Assembly (NCBI GenBank): GCA_020692215.1
Contig: JAIMKW010000003.1
Location: forward strand, 313,059 to 377,058
From: Sandarakinorhabdus sp.
Lineage (GTDB): Bacteria; Pseudomonadota; Alphaproteobacteria; Sphingomonadales; Sphingomonadaceae
DNA: 64,000 nt
Direction: 5' to 3'
In this document: positions 1 through 8,920 of the stretch, piece by piece
How the letters are laid out: each line of letters starts with the position of its first letter
How positions within the stretch are numbered: position 1 is the stretch's first letter
The notes under the pieces: generated by a model
What the model was told of the DNA's origin: nothing
What the model saw: only the letters and a program-made list of their open reading frames with translations
Database searches by the model: none
Position numbers and translations under genes: made by a program

Positions 1-2
1 CC

Positions 3-794
3 GCCGACCCGCACGCCGGCCACAATATGGCACCGCCGGCGACCGGTGACACCATCGGCAACGCCCCCGCCCCGGCGCCGCCGACCGATCATGCTGCCGA
101 CGCCATTTGGGGCGCTGCTGCCGTCGCCCCTTCGCGAGCAGCACTACGCCGCGAGCATGGCGGCTTCACCGGCTCGATGATCCTGTTCAACCTCGCCGAA
201 TATCAGGCCCGTGCCGGCACCGACGGTTATCGCTGGGAAGGCGAAGGCTGGTTCGGCGGTGACATCAACCGTTTTGTCGTCAAGACCGAAGGCGAAGGCG
301 ATGTGCGCGAGCCGCTTGAAAAGGCCGAGGTCCAGGCGCTCTATTCACGTGCCATAGGTCCATGGTGGAACCTGCAGGCGGGGGTGCGCCACGACATCCG
401 GCCAGACCCGCAGCGGACCTATGCGACAGTCGGAATCGAAGGGCTCGCACCCTATTGGTTCAAGGCTGCCGGCGCACTGTTCCTGTCGAACAAGGGCGAG
501 TTGCGCGGCCGCATCGAGGGCTTTTATGACCAGCGCATCACCCAGCGGCTGATTGTGCAACCTCGCGCCGAGATCGAAGTCTCCGCGCAGTCGATCCCCG
601 AGATCGGCGTGGGCGCGGGCCTCACCGATATCGAGCTGGGCCTGCGGCTGCGGTACGAAATCGCCCGCGAATTTGCGCCCTATGTCGGTGTCGAATGGGC
701 CGGCAAAGTCGGCGAGACGGCGCGCTTTGCCCGTGACGCCGGTGATCGAACCAGCGCAACCAGTTTCGTTGCCGGCATCCGGTTCTGGTTTTAG
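3..794 (+). CDS. copB: Copper resistance protein CopB, 5' end outside window
   Basis: Outer-membrane beta-barrel of the CopB family, which takes part in periplasmic copper handling together with the multicopper oxidase CopA. The frame is open to the window edge (ADPHAGHN precedes the first Met at 27), so the Met- and His-rich N-terminus is missing. The visible part has the CopB signature: a WEGEGWFGGD stretch near the start, then alternating beta-strand sequence with many Arg and Tyr, ending in an aromatic barrel terminus (GIRFWF). The PepSY gene starts 9 bp downstream, which suggests one transcript. The family call is firm; metal specificity is from family knowledge. Confidence 0.88.
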   Translation, partial: ADPHAGHNMAPPATGDTIGNAPAPAPPTDHAADAIWGAAAVAPSRAALRREHGGFTGSMILFNLAEYQARAGTDGYRWEGEGWFGGDINRFVVKTEGEGDVREPLEKAEVQALYSRAIGPWWNLQAGVRHDIRPDPQRTYATVGIEGLAPYWFKAAGALFLSNKGELRGRIEGFYDQRITQRLIVQPRAEIEVSAQSIPEIGVGAGLTDIELGLRLRYEIAREFAPYVGVEWAGKVGETARFARDAGDRTSATSFVAGIRFWF

Positions 795-803
795 GACGGG
801 ACC

Positions 804-1535
804 ATGAGCTCACGACGCCACCGCCTTCACCTCGGCGCCAGCAGGCTGCACAAATGGTTGGCGCTGATCATCGGCGCACAACTGTTGATCTGGTTTACCA
901 GCGGCGCGCTGATGAGCTTCTGGCCAATCGACGAAATCCACGGTGACCATCTGGTCGACCGCAAGCGCATCGAGGCGCTTCCCGCTGGGGTCGCTTTCGC
1001 CGATCCCGCCACCTATCTCGCCGGGAGTGGTGCCGACAGGGTGACATTGCGCATGTTGCACGGCCGGGCGGTGGCCGAAGTCACGCGCGACAATCGCATC
1101 CTGATGTTCGATGCGACGACAGGCGCGCCCCTACCGCCCGTCGATGCCCGTTTGGCGGCATCAATCGCCGAAAAGGCTTGGATCGGCGCCAAGTTTGCGG
1201 CGCCGATGACGAGCAAGGTCATATCAGCCAGCCCCGAATATCGGGGCCCGTTACCGGCCTGGCGGGTTGCCTTTGCCGACCCCGAGAACACCAGCGTATT
1301 TGTCGCTGCTGACACCGGGCAGATCGCTGCGGTGCGTACCGCAAATTGGCGGCTGTTCGACTTTTTCTGGGGCCTGCACATCATGGACTGGACCGAGCGC
1401 GACAACTTCAACACCTGGTGGTTGCTGGCATTCGCGGTGGGCGGTCTGGTATTGGCACTGGCAGGAACGGTCCTGCTGTTCATGCGCTGGCCCTTCAAGC
1501 TCAGGTTGTTTCGCCGTCGTTCTGCCGTGTCGTAA
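804..1535 (+). CDS. PepSY domain membrane protein
   Basis: 243-residue protein with a transmembrane segment at about residues 18-40 (WLALIIGAQLLIWF), a periplasmic PepSY-type region between, and a second membrane segment at about 206-228. PepSY membrane proteins of this size commonly accompany copper or iron uptake and resistance genes. Here the gene lies 9 bp after copB and 40 bp before the DUF411 gene, all on one strand, so I infer a copper-resistance operon. The molecular function is unknown; a reductase-like or accessory role is only a guess. Confidence 0.75.
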   Translation: MSSRRHRLHLGASRLHKWLALIIGAQLLIWFTSGALMSFWPIDEIHGDHLVDRKRIEALPAGVAFADPATYLAGSGADRVTLRMLHGRAVAEVTRDNRILMFDATTGAPLPPVDARLAASIAEKAWIGAKFAAPMTSKVISASPEYRGPLPAWRVAFADPENTSVFVAADTGQIAAVRTANWRLFDFFWGLHIMDWTERDNFNTWWLLAFAVGGLVLALAGTVLLFMRWPFKLRLFRRRSAVS

Positions 1536-1575
1536 GGCCCCGAAACGCAAAGTCAAAACGCAAAGGTTGTCTATC

Positions 1576-2004
1576 ATGCGCAAATATCTTTTGGCACTCG
1601 CCTTTGTTGCTTCGCCGGCACTGGCGGCCGGTGACATCGTCATGCACCGCGATCTCGGTTGCGGCTGCTGTGAAGCCTGGGCGGCGCAAGTCGCCAAGGC
1701 TTTTGGCAAGGCCGTGACGATCGTTGACGACGCCAACCGCGCCAATATGCACAAGCGTCTCGGCATGCAACCGGCCCTTGCATCGTGCCACACCGCCATG
1801 ATCGACGGCATTGCATTCGAAGGCCATGTGCCGATTGCCGATATGAAGCGTGTGCTTGCCACGCGGCCAGCGGGCGTCACCGGTCTCGCGGTACCTGGAA
1901 TGCCCATTGGCTCGCCCGGCATGGAGGTGCCGGGTCGCGTCGCCGACAGTTACACTGTCATTGCGTTTGGCGCTGGCAAGACATCGGCTTTCGCCCGACG
2001 CTAA
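1576..2004 (+). CDS. DUF411 periplasmic metal-binding protein
   Basis: 142-residue DUF411 protein. The chosen ATG gives a clear signal peptide (MRKYLLALAFVASPALA) and then the conserved HRDLGCGCCEAW motif, whose three closely spaced Cys suggest soft-metal binding. MPIGSPGME near the C-terminus is also typical of the family. Longer upstream extensions in this frame overlap the PepSY gene and lack a signal peptide, so they were not used. DUF411 genes commonly sit in copper or silver resistance clusters, which matches the two genes upstream. Last gene of the presumed operon; biochemical role not established. Confidence 0.85.
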   Translation: MRKYLLALAFVASPALAAGDIVMHRDLGCGCCEAWAAQVAKAFGKAVTIVDDANRANMHKRLGMQPALASCHTAMIDGIAFEGHVPIADMKRVLATRPAGVTGLAVPGMPIGSPGMEVPGRVADSYTVIAFGAGKTSAFARR

Positions 2005-2262
2005 AGCGGCATCGCACCAAACGCTTTCCACCTTATCGCATCCTCCACATTAGCTTGGGGGAATGATCTCGCTATGTTGTCAGCTCCATGTTGCGAGCGA
2101 CCGATCTTTGAACTAACCCGCGCCGGGTTTGCCTCTATCAGGAATGGCTGTAACGTCCCAGTTGCGGACCTCAATCGGTGGGAGGCCAAGATCCTGAACA
2201 ATTGGCAGGTGCCGATCGGCGGGTTGAGTGGCTACAATCAGGTCGGAGTGCTGACAGCCGGG

Positions 2263-3258
2263 TTAAAACCAATTTTGTCCTAACCGGACGCGGCATTGCG
2301 TTCGCCCAAATTTCTGAAGGTCATCATTCCAATCCGAAAGCTGCGGCTCAAGACGTTGTGGTTCGATCCCAACGATTAAGGCTCGTCTAAGCAGGCTGCC
2401 TGCCGCTGCTCGTCCAGCCGCATCGTTGTCGTGGGCGACATAAAGGCGTTTTAATTCCGGCCAGAATTTGAACCGCTCAAGGTGTGCCGCTGACAATGCG
2501 GCCACGACAGTGGTTTGGGGTCTCAAGGTCCTGACCGAAAGTGCCGTCTCGATACCTTCCGTGATAATGGCAGCGAGCCCGAGCGCGCCGAACCGGACAG
2601 CATTTCCAAGAAGCTGCCCCATCGCACGGCGTGGCGGATCGACATCGGCTTTGCAGCCGTCCCGGCTCAACCAGGTCCGCTGCAGACCGGTTATGCACCC
2701 GGCGTTGTCGGTGACAGCTGCCAGCATCGCGGGAAGCGCGTGGCGATCGTTGCCATCTGCCGAAACCCAGAAACATCGGGGATGAAAGCGGAGGGATGTC
2801 AGGCTTTCATCGACAGCAATTCCGCGTTTCCGCAAATACGTTTCTGCGAGAGTACCAGTAATCGGGACTGCGCTGGCCCACAGGCGTCGTGCAGCTTCAA
2901 CAGAGTTCCTCGCTGGCTTCCGAGTCGAAGGAGGCGCCGGTCGATCCTGCATGCGCAAGAAGGCGCGTGCTTCTGCCAAGACATCCGCAAGGCTGGAGAG
3001 TCCTCGGGTGGCTGCGATCAGGTCCAGCAGATCGCCATGTTCGCCGGTTGCCGCGTCCTGCCACTTGCCCGCGGCACCTTGACCTGAAGTGGGCCCGGCA
3101 AGACGAACGAACAAACTTCTGCCTCGCGTATTGTCGATGTCGCCGACCAGCCAATAGCGTCCAGATCTTCGGCCGTTGGAAAGATAGTGTCGGCAGACCG
3201 CCTCGGCTTCGCAGGCCAGCTGGCGGGACAGCATTGCGGCAGGGCTTTCCATGGCCAT
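2263..3258 (-). CDS. Toprim domain protein of replicon module A
   Basis: 331-residue primase-like protein. The N-terminal part (CRHYLSNGRRSGRYWLVGD, then GKWQDAATGEHGDLLDL) resembles the zinc-less primase-associated domain found in ICE and plasmid Toprim proteins. The Toprim core is at about residues 228-285, with TEGIE (E234) and DND (277-279) as candidate metal ligands. It is a diverged paralogue of the protein at 17002-18054. It follows the minus-strand ParB gene after 56 bp. ATG 3258 was used; ATG 3252 is equally possible and better spaced from a GGGAG box. A role in DNA processing or replication of the element is inferred. Confidence 0.8.
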   Translation of the reverse strand: MAMESPAAMLSRQLACEAEAVCRHYLSNGRRSGRYWLVGDIDNTRGRSLFVRLAGPTSGQGAAGKWQDAATGEHGDLLDLIAATRGLSSLADVLAEARAFLRMQDRPAPPSTRKPARNSVEAARRLWASAVPITGTLAETYLRKRGIAVDESLTSLRFHPRCFWVSADGNDRHALPAMLAAVTDNAGCITGLQRTWLSRDGCKADVDPPRRAMGQLLGNAVRFGALGLAAIITEGIETALSVRTLRPQTTVVAALSAAHLERFKFWPELKRLYVAHDNDAAGRAAAGSLLRRALIVGIEPQRLEPQLSDWNDDLQKFGRTQCRVRLGQNWF

Positions 3259-3314
3259 GCTCCCAAGAAAATAGGGGGCTCCCTGTTCGGAAGCCCCCGG
3301 AGTTGACGGAGGTG

Positions 3315-5396
3315 CTACTCGGCGGCCTCGGTCATCGCCGTGACTGGCTCACCCGCATTTTCGTTCTGGACAGGATCGGCGTCCATGGCCGATTCGCTCG
3401 CAATCGCATCCCGTTCTTCGCTTCTGTCGCCGGCCTCGCTGAGGACGGCGTCGGGGTCGGGATAGACGCCTCTCGTCCTCAACGGTTCAGGCAGCCAGCC
3501 AGACCCTGCCAGAAGGTTCTCGGCGCGTTCGGCCATGGCATCCTTCTTGAGTTCGGCGAGCTTCGCCGTGTCGTCCTCGGAGCAGGCCTCGCCAACTGCC
3601 TGCAAGATTCGCGCCTTGGTAACGCGCCCGAAGTAGCTTTCTGCGGTCGGCGTCCATTGTTCCGCCATGTCGAGAGAGACGGCGTGCGCGAGGCGGTCCG
3701 CGTGTGCCAGCGCTCTGGGTCGCTTGTTCCAGCTTTCGTACAGGGCGTTGAGGCTCATGGAAACGCAATGCGCGAACAGGCTGGTCCGGTCTTCGCCGCT
3801 CATGGTTTCGATCACATCCCAGAGATCGGCCGGGTTCTCGGGCAAGAAGTCTGCCCATCCCTTGTGGCGGGCATCGATGGTGGCGGCTGTCGCCGTGTCG
3901 CCAAGCCCCGGTGCCTGCGCGCCGAGCACAGCCTGCTTCACGTCGATTTCGAGGCAGCTGTCTTGCGCGTAGTGGTAGAATAGCCTGAGCACCATGACGT
4001 GAAGAGCGGCATTGAACGCTACCTGTGGATGCCGACCGATTGCTTCGCGAAGGCCGAGCGTCCGCCATGCCGAGAGTTCGGTGAGCAGTCGATCGGAGAG
4101 AGGTTTGAGGCCGTCCTCTTCCTCGGGCTCCTCTGCCACAGGAGACTTAGGCCGGTGGTCATTGCCACTGGCGTCGGCAATTGGCGTGCCGACTGGTTCG
4201 ACCGGCTCCGGTTCAACAACAGGCTCGTCCTCCGGCCGGACATAGCCGCGGTCGACCTTCAACCGGCCAGCCCCGTCGATGGTGACAAGCACGCCGGCCA
4301 TGCCGATGTCTTCCGGCAGATAGATCGTCGGCGGATTGTCCAGTTGCTCCAGCTCCTGCCGTGCCGCCTCGTATCGCTCGCCCACGTCTTCGGGCAGATT
4401 TTCGTCGGTGTGAGTCGCTTCAATCTCGGCAAGCTCGTCGATCAGTGCTTCACGGCGAACCTGTTCCGCATCCGTCAACTCACGCCGATCACCCCGGATG
4501 TGGCGCATGCCATAATGGCGACCATAAGGCATGTCGGGCGCCGCTTCGACCCAGCGCCAGCCCTCCGCCTGAATGGCTGCGACCTCCTCGCGAAGCCGCT
4601 CGGCGACCAGCATGTCGAGAAGTGCGGCATCCTGCAGCCAGCCGCCATCGTCCGCCTGGAACAGGTCCCGCAGTACCATGCCGCCGGCCTCCTCGTAGGC
4701 GTCAATGCCGACGAACAGCGCGCGCTTGTCTGTGGCACGCACTGCGCCTTCGGTGAGCATCCGCCGGATGGCATAGGGTTCGCGGGAATAGCTCCGCTGC
4801 AAGGCCTCCCACACCTGTTCCTGCCGCTCGTGATCGCTGACGACCGTGAACGCCATCAGCTGGTCGAGCGTCATCTCGTCGTCGCCATAAAGGTCGAGCA
4901 GTCGCGGGCTGACCGAGGCAAGCCGCAGCCGTTGCTTCACGACCGCCGGAGTGACGAAGAAGGCGGCGGCAATCGCCTGTTCGCTCAGGCCCCGCTCCCG
5001 CATCGCCTGGAACGCACGGAACTGGTCCAGCGGGTGCAAGGGTGCCCGTTGGACATTCTCGGCCAGGCTGTCCTCTTCGGCGATACCGTCGGTGCGGATC
5101 ACACAGGGAATCGGTGCATCCTTGGCAAGGCGCTTCTGCTTCACCAGCAGTTCGAGCGCCCGGTATCGGCGACCGCCCGCCGGCACCTCGAACATACCGG
5201 TCTCATCGCCGGCCTCGTCGAGCACCGGCCGCACTGACAGGCTCTGGATCAGGGTTCGGCGGGCGATGTCAGCAGCAAGCTCTTCGATTGCGACGCCCGC
5301 TTTCACGTGGCGGACATTGGACTGGCTGAGGACAAGCTTGTCGAACGGAATGTCGCGCGACTGGCTGAGCGCGATCTGGGTTTTGGACTTCGGCAT
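3315..5396 (-). CDS. ParB/RepB-like nuclease-domain protein, module A
   Basis: 693-residue ParB-family protein. A ParB/sulfiredoxin-like domain (residues about 10-120) contains VPAGGRRYRALELL and AEENVQR-type elements (EEDSLAENVQRAPLHPLDQFRAF). It is followed by a helix-turn-helix region (LSEQAIAAAFFVTPAVVKQRL). The long C-terminal half is characteristic of the ICE/plasmid version rather than chromosomal ParB. The start gives MPKSKTQIALSQSRDIPF, aligned with the paralogue at 10248. Upstream is a conserved hairpin leader. It probably contributes to element maintenance; there is no ParA partner in the window. Confidence 0.85.
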   Translation of the reverse strand: MPKSKTQIALSQSRDIPFDKLVLSQSNVRHVKAGVAIEELAADIARRTLIQSLSVRPVLDEAGDETGMFEVPAGGRRYRALELLVKQKRLAKDAPIPCVIRTDGIAEEDSLAENVQRAPLHPLDQFRAFQAMRERGLSEQAIAAAFFVTPAVVKQRLRLASVSPRLLDLYGDDEMTLDQLMAFTVVSDHERQEQVWEALQRSYSREPYAIRRMLTEGAVRATDKRALFVGIDAYEEAGGMVLRDLFQADDGGWLQDAALLDMLVAERLREEVAAIQAEGWRWVEAAPDMPYGRHYGMRHIRGDRRELTDAEQVRREALIDELAEIEATHTDENLPEDVGERYEAARQELEQLDNPPTIYLPEDIGMAGVLVTIDGAGRLKVDRGYVRPEDEPVVEPEPVEPVGTPIADASGNDHRPKSPVAEEPEEEDGLKPLSDRLLTELSAWRTLGLREAIGRHPQVAFNAALHVMVLRLFYHYAQDSCLEIDVKQAVLGAQAPGLGDTATAATIDARHKGWADFLPENPADLWDVIETMSGEDRTSLFAHCVSMSLNALYESWNKRPRALAHADRLAHAVSLDMAEQWTPTAESYFGRVTKARILQAVGEACSEDDTAKLAELKKDAMAERAENLLAGSGWLPEPLRTRGVYPDPDAVLSEAGDRSEERDAIASESAMDADPVQNENAGEPVTAMTEAAE

Positions 5397-5408
5397 CGTA
5401 GGTCTCCA

Positions 5409-5454
5409 TGACGGGCCGACCGAAAGCCACTCTCTCGATCTTCCAGACCCGTCA
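5409..5454 (-). promoter_or_regulatory. Hairpin leader upstream of module A parB
   Basis: Read on the minus strand, TGACGGG (5454-5448) pairs with CCCGTCA (5415-5409), enclosing a GAGAGAG box; the ribosome binding GGAG follows immediately. The same arrangement precedes the module B DUF932 gene (8865-8907) and module B parB (10192-10235). Conservation across diverged copies suggests a functional leader in RNA or DNA. Its mode of action is unknown. Confidence 0.5.
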
Positions 5455-5541
5455 CGGACATCTCGCTGCCCTCCACCTCTGGGAGCGCAGCGTAGAAGCG
5501 GAAAGCCGCCGAACCGCTTCTGCGGCCCGGCGGCTTTCAGG

Positions 5542-6732
5542 TTAGCGAACGTCAGCGAGCAGCTTTGCGCCGCGCGCCTCCAGTTCCAGCCGACCGTCCT
5601 GGTGCGGGCGGGCGCGGGCAAGGGCCGTTATCCCCTGCACAAAGTCGAACACGCTGGCGGGTGGGTGCCCCTCTTCGCCAAGCACGGTGGCGATGATCTT
5701 CGCCGTTTCGACCTTGCTGAACCCGCGCTTCCTCAGGAAGGTCTCGCGGTCTTCGTCAGTCCGTGCCGCCACCTGTTCGCGGGCGGCCCGAATACCTGCC
5801 ACGAATGTGCCCGGAGAGCTGTCGGCAAATCGGGACAATGCGGGTGCAGCCTCATGTGCGAACCGGCTCGCGGCGAATTTGCTGTGGCGGATGCTGATCT
5901 CCTCGAAGCCTTCAGCGCCCCATATGTTGCGGTTCATGCAGACGGCTCGCAGGAAGAACGTCGCCATGCCTAGCGTCTTTGCGCCGACTTCCGAGTTCCA
6001 GCAGTAGAAGCCCCGAAAATAGAGGTCCGGGTCGCCGTTCGGAAGTCGGCCGGCCTCGATCGGGTGGGTATCGTCCACGAGGAACAGGAACACATCCCGG
6101 TCACTCGCATAGAGGGTCGTGGTGTCCTTTGTGATGTCCACGAACGGGTTGTGCATCATGGTCGACCAGTCGAGCGTTCCGGGCACTTTCCAGCGCGTAT
6201 CGCCCACCCCGTCGCCGGCGATCTTCATTACGGCCGCGACCAGTTCATGGTCCCAGATGCGCCCATAGTCGGGGCCGTTGACAGCGCGAAGCTCGGTTCG
6301 CCCGTCCTCGGTTTCCAGCGTCTTCACCTGCTCGGCGCGGTGCGAAAGCAGGCCGTGCTGGAGGTTGATCGCCGCCAGCGGGGCCGGAAGGTCGCGAAGG
6401 TAGCCGGCAGGGGCACCCACCAGCGAGGCCAGCTGGCCAAACGACCAATGTGTTGGCGTTACGGGCGCCGCCCCACCAGGCAATGCCAGGGTCATCCGGC
6501 TCACGTCGTTCGACTGCGCTTCCACACGGATGGCGCTGGATTGAACCGTGCGGGTGACAGCCCGCTCGGATCGAGCCCGGACCGCTGCATAGAGCGAGCT
6601 GAGCGACAGATAACGCTCATCATCCGGCCGCGAAAACCATTCCGACGATACGCGCCCGATGCGCTCGCCGCGCGAGATATCGACCTTGAAGCCGCCTTGC
6701 CCCCGGGCTGCGGAATCCTGAACCTGAAGCAT
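5542..6732 (-). CDS. DUF932 domain protein, module A
   Basis: 396-residue DUF932 protein, a phage/plasmid-like family of unknown biochemical role, sometimes annotated as YdjQ-like. Conserved stretches are VSSEWFSRPDDERYLSL, THWSFGQLASLVGAPAGYLR, DVFLFLVDDTHPIE and FRGFYCWNSEVGAKTLG. The ATG at 6732 (MLQVQDSA) has a GGAGG box 8 nt upstream, so longer starts were rejected. It is strongly similar to the paralogue at 8921-10114, and both stand directly upstream of parB. The pairing implies a role in maintenance or replication of the element. Confidence 0.85.
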   Translation of the reverse strand: MLQVQDSAARGQGGFKVDISRGERIGRVSSEWFSRPDDERYLSLSSLYAAVRARSERAVTRTVQSSAIRVEAQSNDVSRMTLALPGGAAPVTPTHWSFGQLASLVGAPAGYLRDLPAPLAAINLQHGLLSHRAEQVKTLETEDGRTELRAVNGPDYGRIWDHELVAAVMKIAGDGVGDTRWKVPGTLDWSTMMHNPFVDITKDTTTLYASDRDVFLFLVDDTHPIEAGRLPNGDPDLYFRGFYCWNSEVGAKTLGMATFFLRAVCMNRNIWGAEGFEEISIRHSKFAASRFAHEAAPALSRFADSSPGTFVAGIRAAREQVAARTDEDRETFLRKRGFSKVETAKIIATVLGEEGHPPASVFDFVQGITALARARPHQDGRLELEARGAKLLADVR

Positions 6733-6877
6733 GAGAACCTCCATCGACGACCGCGCCAGAGCCTCTCTCTCGCACTTCCTGATCGCCACCCGATTCCGGC
6801 GTCCCTCTCACTCTCCCTTCACTTCTCCCTAGCCGCTGGCGGGCAGGGTCTCCGGGTGCGGCGTTTCGTCAATGACT

Positions 6878-8164
6878 TCACGAGGTAGTGCTTGGCACTG
6901 GCAGGGCTTTCTGACCTTTGAGCGTTTGCGCTCCACCATCCAACAGCCTCTCGATTTCTGCCGCCGTCCGCTCGACAGCGAGCTTCACGGCCTCATCGAT
7001 GTGCACATAGTCTTGCGTGACGTTCTGGGAGGCATGCCCGAGCATGGCGCGGATGGTGAGTTCGGAGAACCCGAGCTCGCCGGCCATGCTGCCGAACGTG
7101 TGGCGGAGCGTATGGGCGGTGACCCCTTCGATTTTGGCCATCCGGCAGAGCCGGGCCAGACAGGCGCTGACGGCTGTATAGGGTCCGTCTCCCATGGTGG
7201 AGGGGAACACATGCGGATTGCCAGTGATTTCTGGTTGGGCCTGGATGACCGTGAGGGCAGGGGATCCGATAACTCGCAACTGTGCCCCGCTCTTGGTGTC
7301 GGGGAACGCGACATAACCAGCTGAAGCATTGACCCAGAGCCGCTGCATCGCCTGACCTTCCTCGCGCCGAAAACCCGTGAGGAGCAGAACGCGCAGGACG
7401 GCCAGCGCAGTGCTGTTCTCGCCATTGCGCTCGGCCAGCGCCATTGCCTTGCCCAATAACTGGATTTCATCGCGGCTCAGCCGGCGGGTCCGCTTCACCC
7501 CTGCCAGCTTGCGCGCGCCCTGCGTGGGATGCTCGGGGATGAGACCCTTGTGCTTGGCGTGGGCCAGCATCGCCTGGAGCGTGCCGACGCAGCGGGCCGC
7601 AACGCCGGGACCGCCAGCGGGCCGACCACCCCGCCCGCCATCGCGGGTCTTGGCGGTCTTGCCCAAGGCGATGTCGCTCTGCATCGACTCGACATCAGCG
7701 ACGGTCAGGCTCCGGGCGGGGCGCCGGCCGAGCAAAGGCTTAATGTGCGTGCGGATCCGGCTCTCGTCCATGTCGAGAGAAGAGGCCTTGATCGGCCTCA
7801 TGCGCCGGCCAAGGATGCGACCTGCCCGAGCTTCAACCAGATACCAGTCGCAAAGCTCGCTGACAGTGATGGACTTCCGGGCTTCGCGAACCTCCTCGGC
7901 AGGGTCTCTGCCCACCACGACCTGCCCGAGTTTTACCTTTGCTATGTCGCGCGCCTGATCGACGGTCAGGACGCCATAGCGCCCGATCTTGCTCCTCCGG
8001 GTCCTTCCGTCGGCATTGGTGTATTTGATCACGAAGGATTTGGTGCCGGTTGCCCCAGCTCGGACACCAAATCCCTTGAGTTCGGTGTCCCACAAGAAGG
8101 TCTGGCCCGATGCAGGAGTGGCCATTACATCGACGGCTCGTTTGTTCAGCTTGCCCAGCGCCAT
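6878..8164 (-). CDS. int: Tyrosine site-specific integrase
   Basis: 428-residue phage/ICE tyrosine recombinase. An arm-type DUF4102-like N-terminal domain (residues 1-90, with LWDTELKGFGVR) is followed by a core-binding region and the catalytic domain. The visible catalytic set is R266 (TGFRREEG), H351 and R354 (HTLRHTFG), H377 (LGH) and the nucleophile Y386 (QDYVH). All are present, so the enzyme looks intact. The start lies about 155 bp from a 3' half of tRNA-Gly, as expected for an integrase beside its attachment site. An inverted repeat (8180-8212) covers its upstream region. Confidence 0.92.
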   Translation of the reverse strand: MALGKLNKRAVDVMATPASGQTFLWDTELKGFGVRAGATGTKSFVIKYTNADGRTRRSKIGRYGVLTVDQARDIAKVKLGQVVVGRDPAEEVREARKSITVSELCDWYLVEARAGRILGRRMRPIKASSLDMDESRIRTHIKPLLGRRPARSLTVADVESMQSDIALGKTAKTRDGGRGGRPAGGPGVAARCVGTLQAMLAHAKHKGLIPEHPTQGARKLAGVKRTRRLSRDEIQLLGKAMALAERNGENSTALAVLRVLLLTGFRREEGQAMQRLWVNASAGYVAFPDTKSGAQLRVIGSPALTVIQAQPEITGNPHVFPSTMGDGPYTAVSACLARLCRMAKIEGVTAHTLRHTFGSMAGELGFSELTIRAMLGHASQNVTQDYVHIDEAVKLAVERTAAEIERLLDGGAQTLKGQKALPVPSTTS

Positions 8165-8179
8165 TGCGGCCTCCAGTCC

Positions 8180-8212
8180 GTTACGCGAGGAGCCTCGATA
8201 TGCTCGCGTAAC
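8180..8212. promoter_or_regulatory. Inverted repeat upstream of integrase
   Basis: GTTACGCGAG (8180-8189) and CTCGCGTAAC (8203-8212) are perfect 10-bp arms separated by 13 bp, directly upstream of the int start at 8164. A further GTAACG follows at 8219. It could be an operator, an arm-type integrase site or an excisionase site. Only the symmetry is seen; the role is inferred. Confidence 0.4.
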
Positions 8213-8344
8213 GATAACGTAACGGCGAGGCGGAGAGTTCCAGCGTATCCGAGAGTAGGCCAGAGTGGGCTATCGATCAACAATCGACTGAAAAACAGGC
8301 CCTAATCGTGCCGTGGCGTATTGTAGCGTAGATCGCCAATCGGG

Positions 8345-8389
8345 TTGCCAAGGTTGGGGTCGAGGGTTCGAATCCCTTCGCCCGCTCCA
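8345..8389 (+). other. 3' half of tRNA-Gly(GCC): attachment-site remnant
   Basis: The 45 bases match the tRNA-Gly(GCC) pattern from the anticodon loop (TTGCCAA) through the T arm (GGTTCGAATCC) to the acceptor 3' strand CGCCCGC, discriminator T and CCA. The bases to the left do not form a D arm or a matching 5' acceptor strand, so this is not a working tRNA. Integrases that use tRNA genes leave exactly such a 3' fragment at the distal att. With int 180 bp to the left, I read it as the right end of an element that extends leftwards. Confidence 0.8.
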
Positions 8390-8390
8390 G

Positions 8391-8838
8391 TTTTCCTACA
8401 AAATCTCAGCAAGTTAGAATGATCGGCAATTGGTCGGTTATAGTGCCCATTGGTTGGTATCCCACCAGTATACCACCGATAAAGGCACACATCTTTTTTG
8501 GGGAAAGTCTTCCCCTGAGCCGGAGCCGCTGCGCTATCTCCGGCTACCCCTTCATGCGGGGATCCCCCGCAACGCCCCGAGAATCGGAGCGGGGCTGATG
8601 ACGCGCTCTGTCCCGCAGACCTTGCGGCCTGCTCCTGAGGGCGCGGTGTTCAATGCGAAAGGCCCCGCGCGCACTCTGAACCGGCGGTCCTGATTTCATG
8701 TGCAGGCGAGGAAAGCCGACAAGCCCCGCCTTTACACCTGCACGAGCAATGGACCGATCACCGCCTCCTTTCAGGGTGCGGTCTCTTGTGGTGGCAATCT
8801 CGCTGGCCGCTCGCGCGACACAAAGCACGGACAGGATA
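8391..8838. other. Gene-free spacer between modules A and B
   Basis: I see no credible protein gene here; open frames lack ribosome sites and family resemblance. It contains a small GGGGAA/TTCCCC hairpin (8498-8513). A larger possible stem has GTGCAGG (8700-8706) facing CCTGCAC (8737-8743) with GC-rich inner pairing. It may hold a promoter or small RNA for module B, but nothing decides this. Confidence 0.4.
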
Positions 8839-8920
8839 GAGTGAAAGGCTGGCGGGCTTCGCCGTGACGGGTTGAGGGTCGAGAGAGAGGCTCCCGGCCG
8901 CCCGTCATGGAGGTTTCCCC
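8839..8920 (+). promoter_or_regulatory. Conserved leader upstream of module B DUF932 gene
   Basis: An approximately 80-bp block (GAGTGAAAGG, then CGTGACGGG, a GAGAGAGAGG box, CCCGTCATGGAG, and CCCC before ATG) is repeated almost base for base at 10166-10247 upstream of parB. TGACGGG (8865-8871) and CCCGTCA (8901-8907) form a 7-bp stem. GGAGG at 8909-8913 is the ribosome site for the ATG at 8921. Confidence 0.55.

Noticed and set aside
2005..2262. Short frames between the DUF411 and Toprim genes (for example 2074-2283, plus)
   Set aside because: No family resemblance or ribosome site, and they overlap the Toprim gene end.
8302..8490. Minus-strand open frame of 62 codons containing GIRTLDPNLGN
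   Set aside because: This string is what the reverse strand of a tRNA 3' half gives when translated; the DNA is the tRNA-Gly att remnant.
8492..8513. T-run followed by GGGGAA/TTCCCC hairpin as a terminator
   Set aside because: The T-run precedes the stem on the plus strand and reads as A on the minus strand, so neither direction gives stem then U-run.
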